Assembly: GCA_003648635.1 (NCBI GenBank)
Contig: QMPQ01000010.1
Span: forward strand, 1-33,284
Direction of reading: 5' to 3'
Length of the DNA stretch: 33,284 nt
Source of the DNA: Bacteroidota bacterium
GTDB taxonomy: Bacteria > Bacteroidota > Bacteroidia > Bacteroidales > GCA-2748055
The position numbers and the translations under genes were made by a program. The notes below the pieces were generated by a model. That model had not been told where the DNA came from. It saw nothing but the letters and a program-made list of their open reading frames with translations, and ran no database searches. Of the stretch, positions 23,359 to 32,817 are shown piece by piece. Numbering within the stretch: position 1 is the stretch's first letter; every line of letters starts with the position of its first letter.

Positions 23359-26238
23359 TCAGGAACGGGAGACCTGGAAACCGGTTTTTGAAATGGTGAA
23401 ATCCACAAACCTGGCACGGGCATTGGGTGGATTTGATTCCAAATTCTGCTTTGTCCTCAGGGCTGCTTCTGCAGATTTGGCAAACATCATCAGATAGCCG
23501 CCACCACCTGCTCCCAGCAATTTGTATCCCAGCAGGTAATCATCCACCCTCTCAATAATCTTACGAATCACCTCCGGATTGGTGCCTTCGTCCAAACGCT
23601 GATTCATGGCCCAGCTGTTGGCCACCCTTTCGGCCAGACCCTCATAATCATTTCCAAGGATGGTATCAAAGGTCTCCCGGGCATGGACCTTCATCTCACT
23701 GAAAATCTCCAGGTGCTTTGAAGAATTCAGGAACATGGCTTTTACAATCTCTCCCAGTATGTCATGGGCCACCCTGGTGACACCTGTATAATACAGCAGC
23801 ATCATCTCACGGGTTTCACGAGAGGTAAAGAGCTGATCGGGTAACCATTTCACACCTGGATTTTGCCTGATCCCCGCTTCAGTTTCCAGCAACTTAACTC
23901 CTTCAAAAATCCCTCCAAACTGGTCCTGCCAGCCACCTCCGGTGGTCAGCATCTGTTCCAGGATCAGCGTACGATAGGCTATAGCATGTTTGTCCCAGTT
24001 CAGATCACAAAATTCGCTCAAGGTTCCCAGAACCGTGGCAGCCAGGTTTGAACTTGTTCCCAGTCCCGATCCCTTGGGGATAGCAGCCAGCAAAGACATC
24101 TCTATGCCACAGCCAAAGGCCTTCAACTGCGTGGCCAGGTCGGGATACTGCTTCTGCGAAAACAGGGGGCCGAATCCGGCCAGTACAAGGGCCGCCTTTG
24201 GAATGGAGAATCCGCCTCCCAGTTGATCATAGTTATTTAAATCTTCAAAACTTTTGATCTCTGTCTTCTCTCCCAGATCAATGGACCGCAGCACAATTTT
24301 TGGCTCCTCAATGGGCCTTGCATAAACCTGCAGGGGAAGTTGTCCATTCAACTCCACTGAAAGGTTGACCACCTTACCTCCCTCCATAATACAGTAGGGT
24401 GGTGTATCTGTCCATCCTCCTGCAAGATCCAGCCTTACCGGGCTTCTTCCCCAGAGTATCTGATCATCCAGAATGTTCCTTGAGGGACTTACAGGTTCCG
24501 TTCGCAAAGTTTCGATCATCTCCTGACGAAGTATGTCAAATGCCTGTTTTTCGTAGAAAGCCGACTGTTCCCTGTTACCGACTACTCTGGCCCGGAACAT
24601 GGAATCGTTAATCCTTTTAATAAGCCCGTCGGTGATGGAAAGATCCGCAGGCAGTTCCAGAAGTGATCTTCTGTACTCGGTCGATGTCTTCTCCAGATCG
24701 AGGAAATAGAAGATGCTCTTGTTATGATTGGCAACCAGTTTCGGGAGAACCAGGAGCTTCAGTTCATCTCGCTGCTGGTATAGTTTTTCCACATTGGCCC
24801 TGTCAGATAACTCTTTTGCGGAAAGCCGTTCCGAGTCAAGCCAAAGTGATCCCTTCCTGGCTCCACCCAGCATTTCCAGCAAAACCATTTCCAGCTTGTC
24901 AACAGTCCCAATGGGAAAAAGAGCCAGCTTATATATGGAAACATCCTTTGCAAATCCTGCTGCTTCAGGGGATATACCACGTTCAGCCAACCATTGCTCA
25001 AGGCTCTGGTGCATCCAGATGGCTCCCTTATCCAGTGAATCTCTGAATCCATCGTCGTAGCCATAGATCCGCATGCCATATTCGTCTCCCTGCAGCGGTA
25101 CAAAATCAAGACAGATATTAGCAGGTAATTCCACATCCCAGGAATTTGAGGGAATCCCGGTGAGAATATGATGGTGATTCAGTTTCCAGCTATTGGGAAT
25201 ATGACTGTTTTCAATCCAGATATGGTGTTTGTCGCTTTCTAAACTTTTTAGCTTTACATCTGCATTTTGTTGAAAAATGGATGGATGATATTCTTTCTCC
25301 CGAGCGTGATTCAGGCGCTGATCCATAAACCTGTTCTGGAGCCTCAAACAAGATTCAATCATATCACTGTTGCTGCCGAAATGATAAAACTCTCCCTCTT
25401 GTAATGGAACCAGCTTAACGGTAAGCTCAGACAGTTCCGGGTCTGTTGATTCCGACTCATCACCAAAGGCCGTTAACATATCACTGTACAGATCATAATG
25501 CTCAGGTACACCTCCCGAAAATGATTGGCTACCCTCCTCCCAGCCTGAAAGCTTCATCAGTTTCCGGGTTGCCCGATTATTCATCATCACTATCCCCGAA
25601 TCCATCAGGTACAGATATTCCTGTGCCAGGTCTCTCAACTCTTCAACACTTGGCTTTTGTTTTACAAAAGAGAGCCTGTCTTCCTGATGGCGACGGCTGA
25701 AAAACACCCCATGACGTGATGCAATGCTGTCTTCCACCCAGATTCCAAATAGCAGCACATCTGCTTCAGGCAGCTTCCTGAAGCGGTCCGAAGAGATAAA
25801 CATCACATCGCCGCTGCCAATGAGTGTTGTATAAGTCTCAGGGGCATTCTCAAGAATTTTCTGATAAAACCCAGCTTGAAAATCAAGCAGCTTCTGATCC
25901 AGGTGCTGTCCTTTCGTCCACCTGAATACTGGCAATGGCAAAAGCGATTTTCCATATGGAGCATAGGCAGGTAACCTTCGGCTCTCACCTCCGGAATGAA
26001 TTACCATGTGCTTTCGAAGCCTCAACCACTCCTCCATGGAGCCTTCGAATCCGGATTGCTGCCAGGCCGACCACAAGATGTGGGCTGTCCCTCCGCCTGA
26101 CCCAAGTTTCATCCCCTCCGGATCTGAATCACAAAACCACTCCTTAGCATTCTTATTTTCAAGTTCATGGAAAACAGAGGGCATCCCGGCAGGCAGGCTG
26201 ATTAATCTCTGTATGGGTATGTGAGGATTTCTTTCCAA
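23359..26238 (-). CDS. fkp: Bifunctional L-fucokinase / GDP-L-fucose pyrophosphorylase
   Basis: This 959-residue cytosolic enzyme turns L-fucose into fucose-1-phosphate and then GDP-fucose, the salvage route that lets Bacteroidota fucosylate capsules and glycoproteins. The length is close to that of Bacteroides fragilis Fkp. The N-terminal pyrophosphorylase half has GSGGGTAHILW (46-56) and HSGGESRRLPAYAPYGKSL (81-99), the nucleotide-binding signature. The C-terminal GHMP kinase half has the first motif GRSPVRLDLAGGWTDTPP (about 595-613), the ATP loop PKGSGLGTSSNLAAT (about 720-735) and GAGGGGYLMMF (about 905-915). Both halves look complete. A TATCTTTA element upstream may be its promoter. Confidence 0.95.
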   Translation of the reverse strand: MERNPHIPIQRLISLPAGMPSVFHELENKNAKEWFCDSDPEGMKLGSGGGTAHILWSAWQQSGFEGSMEEWLRLRKHMVIHSGGESRRLPAYAPYGKSLLPLPVFRWTKGQHLDQKLLDFQAGFYQKILENAPETYTTLIGSGDVMFISSDRFRKLPEADVLLFGIWVEDSIASRHGVFFSRRHQEDRLSFVKQKPSVEELRDLAQEYLYLMDSGIVMMNNRATRKLMKLSGWEEGSQSFSGGVPEHYDLYSDMLTAFGDESESTDPELSELTVKLVPLQEGEFYHFGSNSDMIESCLRLQNRFMDQRLNHAREKEYHPSIFQQNADVKLKSLESDKHHIWIENSHIPNSWKLNHHHILTGIPSNSWDVELPANICLDFVPLQGDEYGMRIYGYDDGFRDSLDKGAIWMHQSLEQWLAERGISPEAAGFAKDVSIYKLALFPIGTVDKLEMVLLEMLGGARKGSLWLDSERLSAKELSDRANVEKLYQQRDELKLLVLPKLVANHNKSIFYFLDLEKTSTEYRRSLLELPADLSITDGLIKRINDSMFRARVVGNREQSAFYEKQAFDILRQEMIETLRTEPVSPSRNILDDQILWGRSPVRLDLAGGWTDTPPYCIMEGGKVVNLSVELNGQLPLQVYARPIEEPKIVLRSIDLGEKTEIKSFEDLNNYDQLGGGFSIPKAALVLAGFGPLFSQKQYPDLATQLKAFGCGIEMSLLAAIPKGSGLGTSSNLAATVLGTLSEFCDLNWDKHAIAYRTLILEQMLTTGGGWQDQFGGIFEGVKLLETEAGIRQNPGVKWLPDQLFTSRETREMMLLYYTGVTRVAHDILGEIVKAMFLNSSKHLEIFSEMKVHARETFDTILGNDYEGLAERVANSWAMNQRLDEGTNPEVIRKIIERVDDYLLGYKLLGAGGGGYLMMFAKSAEAALRTKQNLESNPPNARARFVDFTISKTGFQVSRS

Positions 26239-26281
26239 GACGCCTTAGGCTTTTACTTATGATATATAATGTGAAGGATAG

Positions 26282-26289
26282 TAAAGATA
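26282..26289 (-). promoter_or_regulatory. Possible -7 element of fkp
   Basis: On the minus strand TATCTTTA differs only at the last base from TAnnTTTG and lies 43 bases upstream of the fkp start. No convincing -33 element was found. It sits in the 113-base divergent gap before the isomerase-like gene, for which no clear promoter was seen. Confidence 0.35.
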
Positions 26290-26351
26290 CTTTTTTCGAG
26301 TTGTGAATAAAATAGTTCATAGGGATTTCCATTTTGTACTAATATTAGTTT

Positions 26352-27236
26352 ATGAAAAGACGATCTTTTATAAAGGCATCATCCTTTGCTATGGTGGGGG
26401 CTGCTGGCCTTCCATCTTCCAAAGCAGAAGCCCAAAGTTCCTCCGGATACGGAATTACCCCTTCCCTCAATGCCTACAGTTTCAATAAAGCATTACTGGA
26501 AGAAGGAATGAGTCTTGACAAACTGTTCATCTTCGCTGCCCAGGTGGGTTTTACAGCTGTTGATCTCACCGCCTATTACATACCGGGATACCCTGAAGTT
26601 CCTGACGACCTTACTCTCTATGAGATAAAAAGAGATGCCTTCAGGACAGGAATCTCCTTTTCCGGAACGGGTGTTCGGAACGATTTTACGGTACGTGGTG
26701 CCGAAGCCCTGGCAAAAGAGATTGATCTCGTTAAGCAATGGATCGTTGCAGCCTCCAAACTGGGTGCCCCCAATATCAGGGTCTTCGACGGAAAAGCCCC
26801 TTCAGCAGCTTATAGTACGAGTACTACCCACCAGCAGGTGGTGGACGCCTTTCGTGAATGTGCCAGGTTCGGGGCCAGGTATGGAGTTTATGTGGCATTT
26901 CAGAATCACCATGATTTCTTCATAAGGACAGACGAAATCATTGATATGATCCAACGAGTCGATTCGGAATGGTTTGGCCTAATGCTGGATACCGGCAGCG
27001 TAGCCGGACCCGATCCCTACAGGGAAATTGAAAAGCTAATCCCCTATGCGGTCACCTGGCAGGTAAAGGAGCAAATACGCACCGCCGATGGCAATGAAGC
27101 CATAGATGTCGGTCGATTGATTAACATTCTCCATAAACATCAGTTTCATGGCTTCCTACCCCTGGAGACCCTGGGTGATGGAGATCCACGCACCAAGGTG
27201 AAAGCCTTATTCCAGAAAGTGGCCAATAAACTGTAG
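26352..27236 (+). CDS. Tat-exported sugar phosphate isomerase/epimerase-like protein
   Basis: This is a 294-residue TIM-barrel protein of the xylose-isomerase-like superfamily. It begins with a twin-arginine signal (KRRSFIKASSFAM, cut near AEAQ at 25-28), so it probably works folded in the periplasm. Barrel-strand segments are FTAVDLTAYY, IRVFDGK, VAFQNHHDF, GLMLDTGSVAGPDP, TWQVKEQI and FLPLETLGDGD, giving Asp, His and Glu residues suited to a divalent metal site. It is a second exported member besides the one at 1737, but shorter and Tat-dependent rather than Sec-dependent. The neighbours are fkp (divergent) and a BamA-like gene (convergent, 10 bases apart), so it appears to be transcribed alone. 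The substrate is unknown. Confidence 0.85.
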   Translation: MKRRSFIKASSFAMVGAAGLPSSKAEAQSSSGYGITPSLNAYSFNKALLEEGMSLDKLFIFAAQVGFTAVDLTAYYIPGYPEVPDDLTLYEIKRDAFRTGISFSGTGVRNDFTVRGAEALAKEIDLVKQWIVAASKLGAPNIRVFDGKAPSAAYSTSTTHQQVVDAFRECARFGARYGVYVAFQNHHDFFIRTDEIIDMIQRVDSEWFGLMLDTGSVAGPDPYREIEKLIPYAVTWQVKEQIRTADGNEAIDVGRLINILHKHQFHGFLPLETLGDGDPRTKVKALFQKVANKL

Positions 27237-27246
27237 GGGCTTAATG

Positions 27247-28329
27247 CTAAAAGGCTTCCCCGATCTGGAAATAGATGCCCCAGTCATCCACGCCAGCAGC
27301 CACATCAAGGCCCACTGAAAAATTGGTCTCCGGGAAAGCCCTGAAGCGAATCCCTGTACCAATACCCGGTAAGAGCTTCCCATTGTCAGCTTCATTAATG
27401 GCCTCAAACACCGTAGCAACACCGGCAAAGCCCACGGCGCCCCATCTATCGTTAAAGTTCCAGCGATACTCTCCCTGAAGCGCCAGCAGGTAATTCCCCC
27501 GAAAAGCCCCCTGGGTATATCCCCTGATATCTTTCCCATTGACAATGAACTGCTGGCTAAAGGCCAGGTCACCCAGTCCAAATCCACTGTAGAACCTTGC
27601 CGCCACCACGTCTATATCACGCCTGGTAGAAAAATAGTGGTTGGTTTCTAATTCTATCTTCTTGGAAATATTCTCATTTCCAAGAAACTCCGGGTAAGTA
27701 TTGTATTTCAGACTTGTAAGGGAACCACTCCGGGGGTAGTACGGATTGTCTCTTTTGTCGAAGGAAAGATTAAATCCCACACCATGAAGGGTCAGGCTGT
27801 CGCTCAATGGCAGGTTTTCAGTTGAAGTTATTACATCTGCAAAAATGTAGCTTACACCACCATAGAGCTTTTTATATAAGCGGCGTTCCAGCTTGAACAT
27901 AAAGAAACTGGCCTCACTCTGGTAAGGGATCCAGCCCCCCACAATATCATCCAGGTAGAACTGAAAATTAACGTTTCCGATACCTCCTGCAGTTGTGATC
28001 CTCCAGTTGTCCTCTCCAAGGTAAAACATTCCAAAACCCATCAGGAACCAGGTTTTATTGGTAGTATACAATCCCAATCCTCCAACAATAGAAGAGGGAG
28101 AGATGGTATCCTTTTCTGAAGGATTAAACATGAGCAGGGGAACTGCTCCCAGGCTAAATCCCATGGAGCGATCATAATTCAAATATGGGATGGGCATAAA
28201 CTTATACTTGCCATCGATTCGCGTGCCACTACCCTGACCAATACCCTGCCCGGAAATATCTGCCTGGTTGAAAAGGAGAGCTACTATTGTCAGACAGAGA
28301 AGCAGTAATCTACTAGATTGTGGTGCCAT
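27247..28329 (-). CDS. BamA/TamA-like outer-membrane barrel protein
   Basis: This is a 360-residue outer-membrane protein with a signal peptide (1-28, LLLLCLTIVALLF core). The rest consists of alternating beta strands. It ends in a terminal Phe (GIYFQIGEAF) and contains NGKDIRGYTQGAFRGNYLL, a segment typical of the surface-antigen (D15/BamA/TamA) barrel near its conserved RGF/Y loop. The POTRA domains of true BamA are absent, so this is the short, barrel-only type common in Bacteroidota. Its role is not known; a lipase-linked or transport role is possible. It is divergent from a small barrel protein gene with only 38 bases between the two starts. Confidence 0.8.
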   Translation of the reverse strand: MAPQSSRLLLLCLTIVALLFNQADISGQGIGQGSGTRIDGKYKFMPIPYLNYDRSMGFSLGAVPLLMFNPSEKDTISPSSIVGGLGLYTTNKTWFLMGFGMFYLGEDNWRITTAGGIGNVNFQFYLDDIVGGWIPYQSEASFFMFKLERRLYKKLYGGVSYIFADVITSTENLPLSDSLTLHGVGFNLSFDKRDNPYYPRSGSLTSLKYNTYPEFLGNENISKKIELETNHYFSTRRDIDVVAARFYSGFGLGDLAFSQQFIVNGKDIRGYTQGAFRGNYLLALQGEYRWNFNDRWGAVGFAGVATVFEAINEADNGKLLPGIGTGIRFRAFPETNFSVGLDVAAGVDDWGIYFQIGEAF

Positions 28330-28367
28330 GGTTCTAAAATTACATAAAATCCTAGTATCTTTCCGTC

Positions 28368-28895
28368 ATGCAAAGTTTATTAGGAATTTTCCGCAAGATT
28401 CTGCCGCTCCTGCTACTGTTTGTCCTGGTAAATATGGCAGGCCAGGAACAAAAGGAGCATAAGCATCTGCTGGGAGCAGGTTTTGGGTTTACATTTGTTC
28501 CACTGGGTGACCAGCTCAGGGATACAGATGCACGTGGAGTGTTTACCAAAACTGTTGGGCTCGACTATTTCTATAACTTCCATCCCAGGTGGGGAGCAGG
28601 TTTTCTGGGCGCCCTCGAATTGGATCATTATATGGTCACCGATGAGCAGGTCGAAAGGGAAAATGCCATAATCCTCACACTTGTGGGGATGTACAGCGCT
28701 ACCAAATACCTGGACCTGTTTGTGGGAGGTGGTATTGAAGTGGAACAGCATGATAACCTGGCTGTTTTAAGACTGGGACTGCAGTATTCCATTGATGTAG
28801 GCAAACACTGGGCCCTGGTTCCCAAGCTTCACTTCGACTTCAAAGAGAACTACAATACCTGGTCTTTTGCTCTTAGCTTTGCAAGGAGATTATAA
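28368..28895 (+). CDS. Small outer-membrane beta-barrel protein (hypothetical)
   Basis: This 175-residue exported protein of unknown function has a signal peptide (1-25; hydrophobic ILPLLLLFVLVNM, cut near MAGQ). About eight amphipathic beta strands follow, with glycine-rich GAGFGFTFVP and GAGFLGALELD repeats. It ends in WSFALSFARRL, so an eight-stranded OmpA/OmpW-like barrel is likely, although no named family was recognised. A TATCTTTC (28356-28363) lies just before the ATG but is too close to be a usual promoter. Its stop overlaps the convergent ABM-like gene by 6 bases. Confidence 0.65.
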   Translation: MQSLLGIFRKILPLLLLFVLVNMAGQEQKEHKHLLGAGFGFTFVPLGDQLRDTDARGVFTKTVGLDYFYNFHPRWGAGFLGALELDHYMVTDEQVERENAIILTLVGMYSATKYLDLFVGGGIEVEQHDNLAVLRLGLQYSIDVGKHWALVPKLHFDFKENYNTWSFALSFARRL

Positions 28896-29219
28896 TAATC
28901 TGTGAACCCTCTTTTCTATGGCCTCAAAATGAGTAGCCACCTTGTCCCAGCGTTTCAATACCTTCTGAGCAGCATCCGGAACATAACATTTTTCATAATC
29001 CTCTCCCTGAAACTCAATGACATCCTGCAGTGAATCGAAGGTCATGATGGTGACAAATTCAACTTCATCTTCCAGGTCCCGCCTGAACACTTCCACACAA
29101 TGGTAACCCTGAATCTCTTTGGCTTCGATCCCCGGAAAGATCTTCCGGTGCAACAATTCCTGGTAAATCTCAGCATTTTTGGGTGTGGTCCACCCATGCC
29201 AGATGCGTTTTACAGACAT
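28890..29219 (-). CDS. Antibiotic-biosynthesis-monooxygenase-fold (ABM) protein
   Basis: This is a 109-residue small cytosolic protein with the dimeric alpha/beta-barrel (ABM/Dabb-like) pattern: SVKRIWHGWTTPKNAEIYQ, a helix, then GYHCVEVFRRDLEDEVEFVTIMTF with FDSLQDVIEFQ, shown here only in conserved parts. ABM proteins include small monooxygenases and heme-degrading or stress proteins, and many have no known substrate. ATG 29219 is used because it begins the first strand and sits 25 bases from a well-spaced promoter; an in-frame upstream start at 29273 would lie before that promoter. It overlaps the convergent barrel gene by 6 bases. Confidence 0.7.
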   Translation of the reverse strand: MSVKRIWHGWTTPKNAEIYQELLHRKIFPGIEAKEIQGYHCVEVFRRDLEDEVEFVTIMTFDSLQDVIEFQGEDYEKCYVPDAAQKVLKRWDKVATHFEAIEKRVHRLL

Positions 29220-29243
29220 GGTGTTGATGGTTTGGTGTAAAGC

Positions 29244-29275
29244 TAAAAATACGGGATTCGCAGATGAAATCAAAA
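29244..29275 (-). promoter_or_regulatory. Bacteroidota promoter of the ABM gene
   Basis: On the minus strand TTTTG (29271-29275) and TATTTTTA (29244-29251) are separated by exactly 19 bases. This is the spacing of the TTTG and TAnnTTTG elements, with a single mismatch at the last base of the -7. The start codon at 29219 is 25 bases further on. The site also helps to exclude the longer upstream start. Confidence 0.55.
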
Positions 29276-29323
29276 GGCAAAGAGATTAGTGATTTCATTA
29301 TCTTGAGGCAAAATTTCTGAAGC

Positions 29324-30643
29324 TTGAATAAGAAGATCCTGAACCTGGCCATACCCAACATCATCAGCAACATCTCCATTCCCACGCTGGGCATTGTGGA
29401 TATGGCATTGATGGGACACATGGATTCGGATGCTTATATCGGAGCCATTGCCCTGGGATCCCTGATCTTCAACTTTATATACTGGAGCCTGGGATTCCTG
29501 AGGATGGGTACCAGTGGATTCACGGCACAGGCCCGGGGCAGAAGGGATCTGCCAGAGACCATCCTGGTTTTTTCACGGGCAGCCTTTATTGCCATCATTA
29601 TGAGCATTGTGCTGCTGTTGCTGCAAGGGCCCATCGAAAGTATGAGTTTCCTGGTTCTTAAAGGTGAAACCCGTGTGGAGGAACTGGCCATGACCTATTT
29701 CCGGATCAGGGTCTGGGCCGCCCCTGCAGCGTTAGGGCAATTTGCATTGCTCGGTTTTTTTCTGGGGATGCAAAATGCACGACTACCCATGGTGGTTCTG
29801 GTACTCACCAATCTGATTAATATTATCTGCAACTATATTTTTGTGATGAAGCTGGGAATGGGATCCGATGGTGTGGCACTGGGAACTGTGATTGCACAAT
29901 ACAGCGGGCTTTTTACAGCGATCTTCTTTTTCAGAAAGTACTTCAGAAGATTATTCAAGTACTGGTCGCTAAAAGCCACCATCCAATGGGATAAGCTAAA
30001 ACACTTCCTTCTGATCAACAGTGATATCTTTATCCGCACCATGTGCCTCGTGGTGGTCTTTTCTATATTCACTGCCCGATCGGCCAGCGTTGATCTGCAC
30101 AACGAGGGAGAGGATACCATACTGGCAGTGAATTCGATCCTGATGCAGTTCTTTATGTTCTTCTCCTTCCTGATTGATGGTTTTGCCCATGCATCGGAAG
30201 CACTTACCGGCAAACTTATTGGTGCCAACAATCGGCAGGGGCTTGTCCGTTCTATTAAACTGCTCTTCCTCTGGGGCACCGGTATCAGTATGCTCTTTAC
30301 CCTGATTTATCTGCTAGGGGGAGATGCTATTTTCAGGGCACTGACCAACAATCCGGAGGTAATTGCCAATGCCAAACCTTATTTCTTCTGGGTAGTTATG
30401 ATCCCCATGCTCTCCTATACAGCCTTCCTGTGGGATGGCATTTTTATCGGGGCCACTGCAGGACCAGAGATGCGAAATGCTATGCTAATATCCGCCTTGC
30501 TTGTGTTTTTTCCAGCGTACGTGCTGGCAGGGAAATATATGGGTAACCATGGACTCTGGCTAGCCTTCATACTCTTTATGATTGCCCGTGGCGTCACCAT
30601 GCAGTTGATGGCCCGAAAGGCCGTCTATTCGAAAGTCTCTTAA
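29324..30643 (+). CDS. MATE-family efflux transporter
   Basis: This is a 439-residue multidrug and toxin extrusion transporter of the inner membrane with about twelve hydrophobic helices. It exports organic cations or drugs in exchange for H+ or Na+. Family features are the N-terminal NLAIPNIISNISIPTLGIVD with MALMGHM, the FLRMGTSGFTAQARGR segment and the helix LGFFLGMQNARLPMVV, the last resembling the DinF-like branch. The start is a TTG at 29324: the frame is closed by TGA six bases upstream, and the protein begins with the usual family residues LNKKILNLA. It ends 15 bases before the convergent typA gene. Confidence 0.9.
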   Translation: MNKKILNLAIPNIISNISIPTLGIVDMALMGHMDSDAYIGAIALGSLIFNFIYWSLGFLRMGTSGFTAQARGRRDLPETILVFSRAAFIAIIMSIVLLLLQGPIESMSFLVLKGETRVEELAMTYFRIRVWAAPAALGQFALLGFFLGMQNARLPMVVLVLTNLINIICNYIFVMKLGMGSDGVALGTVIAQYSGLFTAIFFFRKYFRRLFKYWSLKATIQWDKLKHFLLINSDIFIRTMCLVVVFSIFTARSASVDLHNEGEDTILAVNSILMQFFMFFSFLIDGFAHASEALTGKLIGANNRQGLVRSIKLLFLWGTGISMLFTLIYLLGGDAIFRALTNNPEVIANAKPYFFWVVMIPMLSYTAFLWDGIFIGATAGPEMRNAMLISALLVFFPAYVLAGKYMGNHGLWLAFILFMIARGVTMQLMARKAVYSKVS

Positions 30644-30658
30644 GGAAGAAGTTGCCCT

Positions 30659-32458
30659 TTAGGCATTTTTCTCCCGCTTGCGCTCATGTTCGGCCAGCAG
30701 AATCTTTCGAATGCGAATCGATTTGGGAGTCACCTCCACATATTCGTCCGCTCCCACATATTCGAGAGACTCTTCCAATGAAAAGTTGATAGCAGGTGCA
30801 ATGGATACTTTCTCATCGGAACCGGAGGCCCGCATGTTGGTCTGCTTCTTTGTTTTGGTCACATTGATTACCAGGTCATCCTGCTTGGTATGCTCCCCGA
30901 TCACCTGTCCGGCATAGATCGATACCATGGGATCAATGAAAAACTTGCCCCTGTCCTGCAGCTTATCTATGGAGTAGGAGATGGAAGTACCGGTCTCCAT
31001 GGCAATCAGGGCTCCGTTGCGTTTGCGTACCAGCTCACCTTTCCATGGTTCATATCCTGAAAAACGGTGGGATATAACCGCACTTCCCTCCGTGGATGTC
31101 AGGATGGGCTGCCTCAGTCCAATCAGGCCCCTTGCTGTAATTTTGAACTCCAGGTTCACCCGGTCATCTTTTTTCTCAATATTCAGGATATCACCCTTAC
31201 GACCCGTAACAATCTCGATCACCTTTCCCGAGAACTCCTCATCCACATTGATGTAGAGCAGCTCCACCGGTTCGTGCTTGAATCCGTCAATTTCTTTGAT
31301 TACCACCTTGGGCTGTCCCAGCTGCAGTTCGTAGCCCTCCCTACGCATGGTCTCGATTAATATGGAGAGATGAAGAATCCCCCTGCCAAATACCATCATG
31401 CGATCGGGTGAATCGGTGTCTTCCACTCGCAGAGCCAGGTTCTTTTCGGTCTCCTTGTATAAGCGGTCCCTCAAATGCCTGGAGGTCACAAATTTCCCTT
31501 CTTTACCGAAAAACGGAGAGTTATTAATGGTGAAGAGCATGCTCATGGAGGGCTCATCAATGGATATAGGAGGCATGGCCTCCGGATTCTCAAAATCGGC
31601 GATGGTATCCCCGATATCAAAATCTTCCAGTCCCAGTACTGCTACAATTTCGCCAGAGCCAACGGATTCTTTAGTTTTCTCTTTGCCCAATCCTTCGAAG
31701 GTGTAAAGCTCCTTCACCGTGGATTTATGATTTAGTCCGTTTCGCTGCACAATGGAGATCTGGTCGCCCATCTTGATGCTACCACGATGCACTTTCCCCA
31801 CGGCAATCCGTCCGGTATAGGAAGAGTAGTCCAGCGAAGAGATCTGCAGTTGCAGGGTTCCCGGGTTTTCAACGGGCGCATCAAAATAATCCACAATGGT
31901 ATCCAGCAGATGTGCCATGTCGTCGGTGGGATTTTTCCAATCGGAACCCATCCACCCCTCTTTTGAAGAGCCGTAAACAGTGGGATATTCCAGCTGATCT
32001 TCGGTGGCGTCGAGGGCAAACATCAGTTCAAAAACCAGTTCATTGGTCTCATCCGGTCTGCAATTGGGCTTATCCACCTTGTTGATTACTACGATCACTT
32101 TCTTCCCCAGATCTAATGCTTTCTGAAGCACAAAACGTGTCTGGGGCATGGGACCCTCAAAAGCATCCACCAACAGGAGCACTCCTTCAGCCATATTCAA
32201 TACCCGTTCCACCTCTCCGCCAAAATCGGAGTGGCCCGGGGTATCAATGATATTGATTTTGGTCCCCTTGTAGGATACGGATACATTCTTGGAGAGGATG
32301 GTTATGCCCCGTTCCCGTTCCAGATCGTTGGAGTCGAGGATCAGGTCGCCCATCTCCTGGTTATCTCTGAAAAGGTTTACCTGGTGTAAGATACGGTCAA
32401 CCATGGTGGTTTTTCCGTGGTCGACGTGTGCGATGATCGCTATATTTCTTAAATCCAT
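30659..32458 (-). CDS. typA: Translational GTPase TypA/BipA
   Basis: This is a 599-residue ribosome-associated GTPase of the EF-G family that helps late steps of 50S subunit assembly, especially at low temperature or under stress. The G domain is complete: P-loop AHVDHGKTT (10-18), the effector ERGITI segment, DTPGH and NKVDKP. Domains II, III and V follow, with the TypA-specific C-terminus ([22 protein letters not shown] region, conserved in part). Length and order match the family. The minus-strand promoter element TACCTTTG lies 28 bases upstream. It is divergent from a DEAD-box helicase gene, another ribosome or RNA-structure factor. Confidence 0.97.
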   Translation of the reverse strand: MDLRNIAIIAHVDHGKTTMVDRILHQVNLFRDNQEMGDLILDSNDLERERGITILSKNVSVSYKGTKINIIDTPGHSDFGGEVERVLNMAEGVLLLVDAFEGPMPQTRFVLQKALDLGKKVIVVINKVDKPNCRPDETNELVFELMFALDATEDQLEYPTVYGSSKEGWMGSDWKNPTDDMAHLLDTIVDYFDAPVENPGTLQLQISSLDYSSYTGRIAVGKVHRGSIKMGDQISIVQRNGLNHKSTVKELYTFEGLGKEKTKESVGSGEIVAVLGLEDFDIGDTIADFENPEAMPPISIDEPSMSMLFTINNSPFFGKEGKFVTSRHLRDRLYKETEKNLALRVEDTDSPDRMMVFGRGILHLSILIETMRREGYELQLGQPKVVIKEIDGFKHEPVELLYINVDEEFSGKVIEIVTGRKGDILNIEKKDDRVNLEFKITARGLIGLRQPILTSTEGSAVISHRFSGYEPWKGELVRKRNGALIAMETGTSISYSIDKLQDRGKFFIDPMVSIYAGQVIGEHTKQDDLVINVTKTKKQTNMRASGSDEKVSIAPAINFSLEESLEYVGADEYVEVTPKSIRIRKILLAEHERKREKNA

Positions 32459-32485
32459 GCTGCTCTGCTCTAGTTAAAAAGTGCG

Positions 32486-32493
32486 CAAAGGTA
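32486..32493 (-). promoter_or_regulatory. -7 element of the typA promoter
   Basis: On the minus strand the sequence is TACCTTTG, an exact match to TAnnTTTG, 28 bases before the typA ATG. The -33 region is A/T-rich without a clear TTTG. The same 8-mer occurs in front of the divergent helicase gene. Confidence 0.6.
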
Positions 32494-32579
32494 GCATAAT
32501 AAAAGCACACTAAAAAACTGATTTAATGCGCATAGGAACAAAATATCTCCGAAACCAAAGCTGGCTTTATCAACACTAA

Positions 32580-32786
32580 TCGTTAAGGAGGCTCCCTGGT
32601 GCTAAGAATGACATTGAAAGGCCTTTTCCGGATTACGAGGGCACTACCAATGAATACCTCCATATGTTTAATCCCAAAAAAATGGACCCGAAAGTCTATG
32701 AGGCCGGAGAAGGAGAAAAATTATGGTCCCGGTCCATGGATCTTCTCAAAGCGATCGATGAGGATCATAAGGTCTTGGTAAGTTAA
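32580..32786 (+). pseudogene. Apparent coding remnant in the typA-helicase gap
   Basis: A frame of 68 sense codons is open from 32580 to TAA 32784-32786. It reads like real protein in this genome's codon usage, for example DIERPFPDYEGTTNEYLHMF and VYEAGEGEKLWSRSMDLL. It has no ATG until 32664, which would leave only 40 residues, and an in-frame stop sits just before 32580. A strong AAGGAGG (32585-32591) precedes a GTG at 32599, but that GTG is in another frame giving an unlikely basic peptide. It may be the 3' end of a lost or frameshifted gene, or a small gene with a rare start. No family was recognised. Confidence 0.4.
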
Positions 32787-32792
32787 TTATCG

Positions 32793-32800
32793 TACCTTTG
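32793..32800 (+). promoter_or_regulatory. -7 element of the DEAD-box helicase promoter
   Basis: TACCTTTG matches TAnnTTTG exactly and lies 17 bases before the ATG at 32818. A TTGG at 32775-32778 is only about 15 bases upstream, shorter than the usual 19-21, so the -33 element is uncertain. The rest of the 359-base gap between typA and this gene holds the typA promoter and the coding remnant. Confidence 0.6.
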
Positions 32801-32817
32801 CGGCCTAATTTAAGAAT

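Noticed and set aside
32599-32781. 60-codon frame starting at GTG with a good Shine-Dalgarno sequence
   Set aside because: The peptide is rich in basic residues and does not look like a folded protein. The overlapping frame 32580-32786 has much more natural codon and residue use, and Bacteroidota rely little on Shine-Dalgarno sites.
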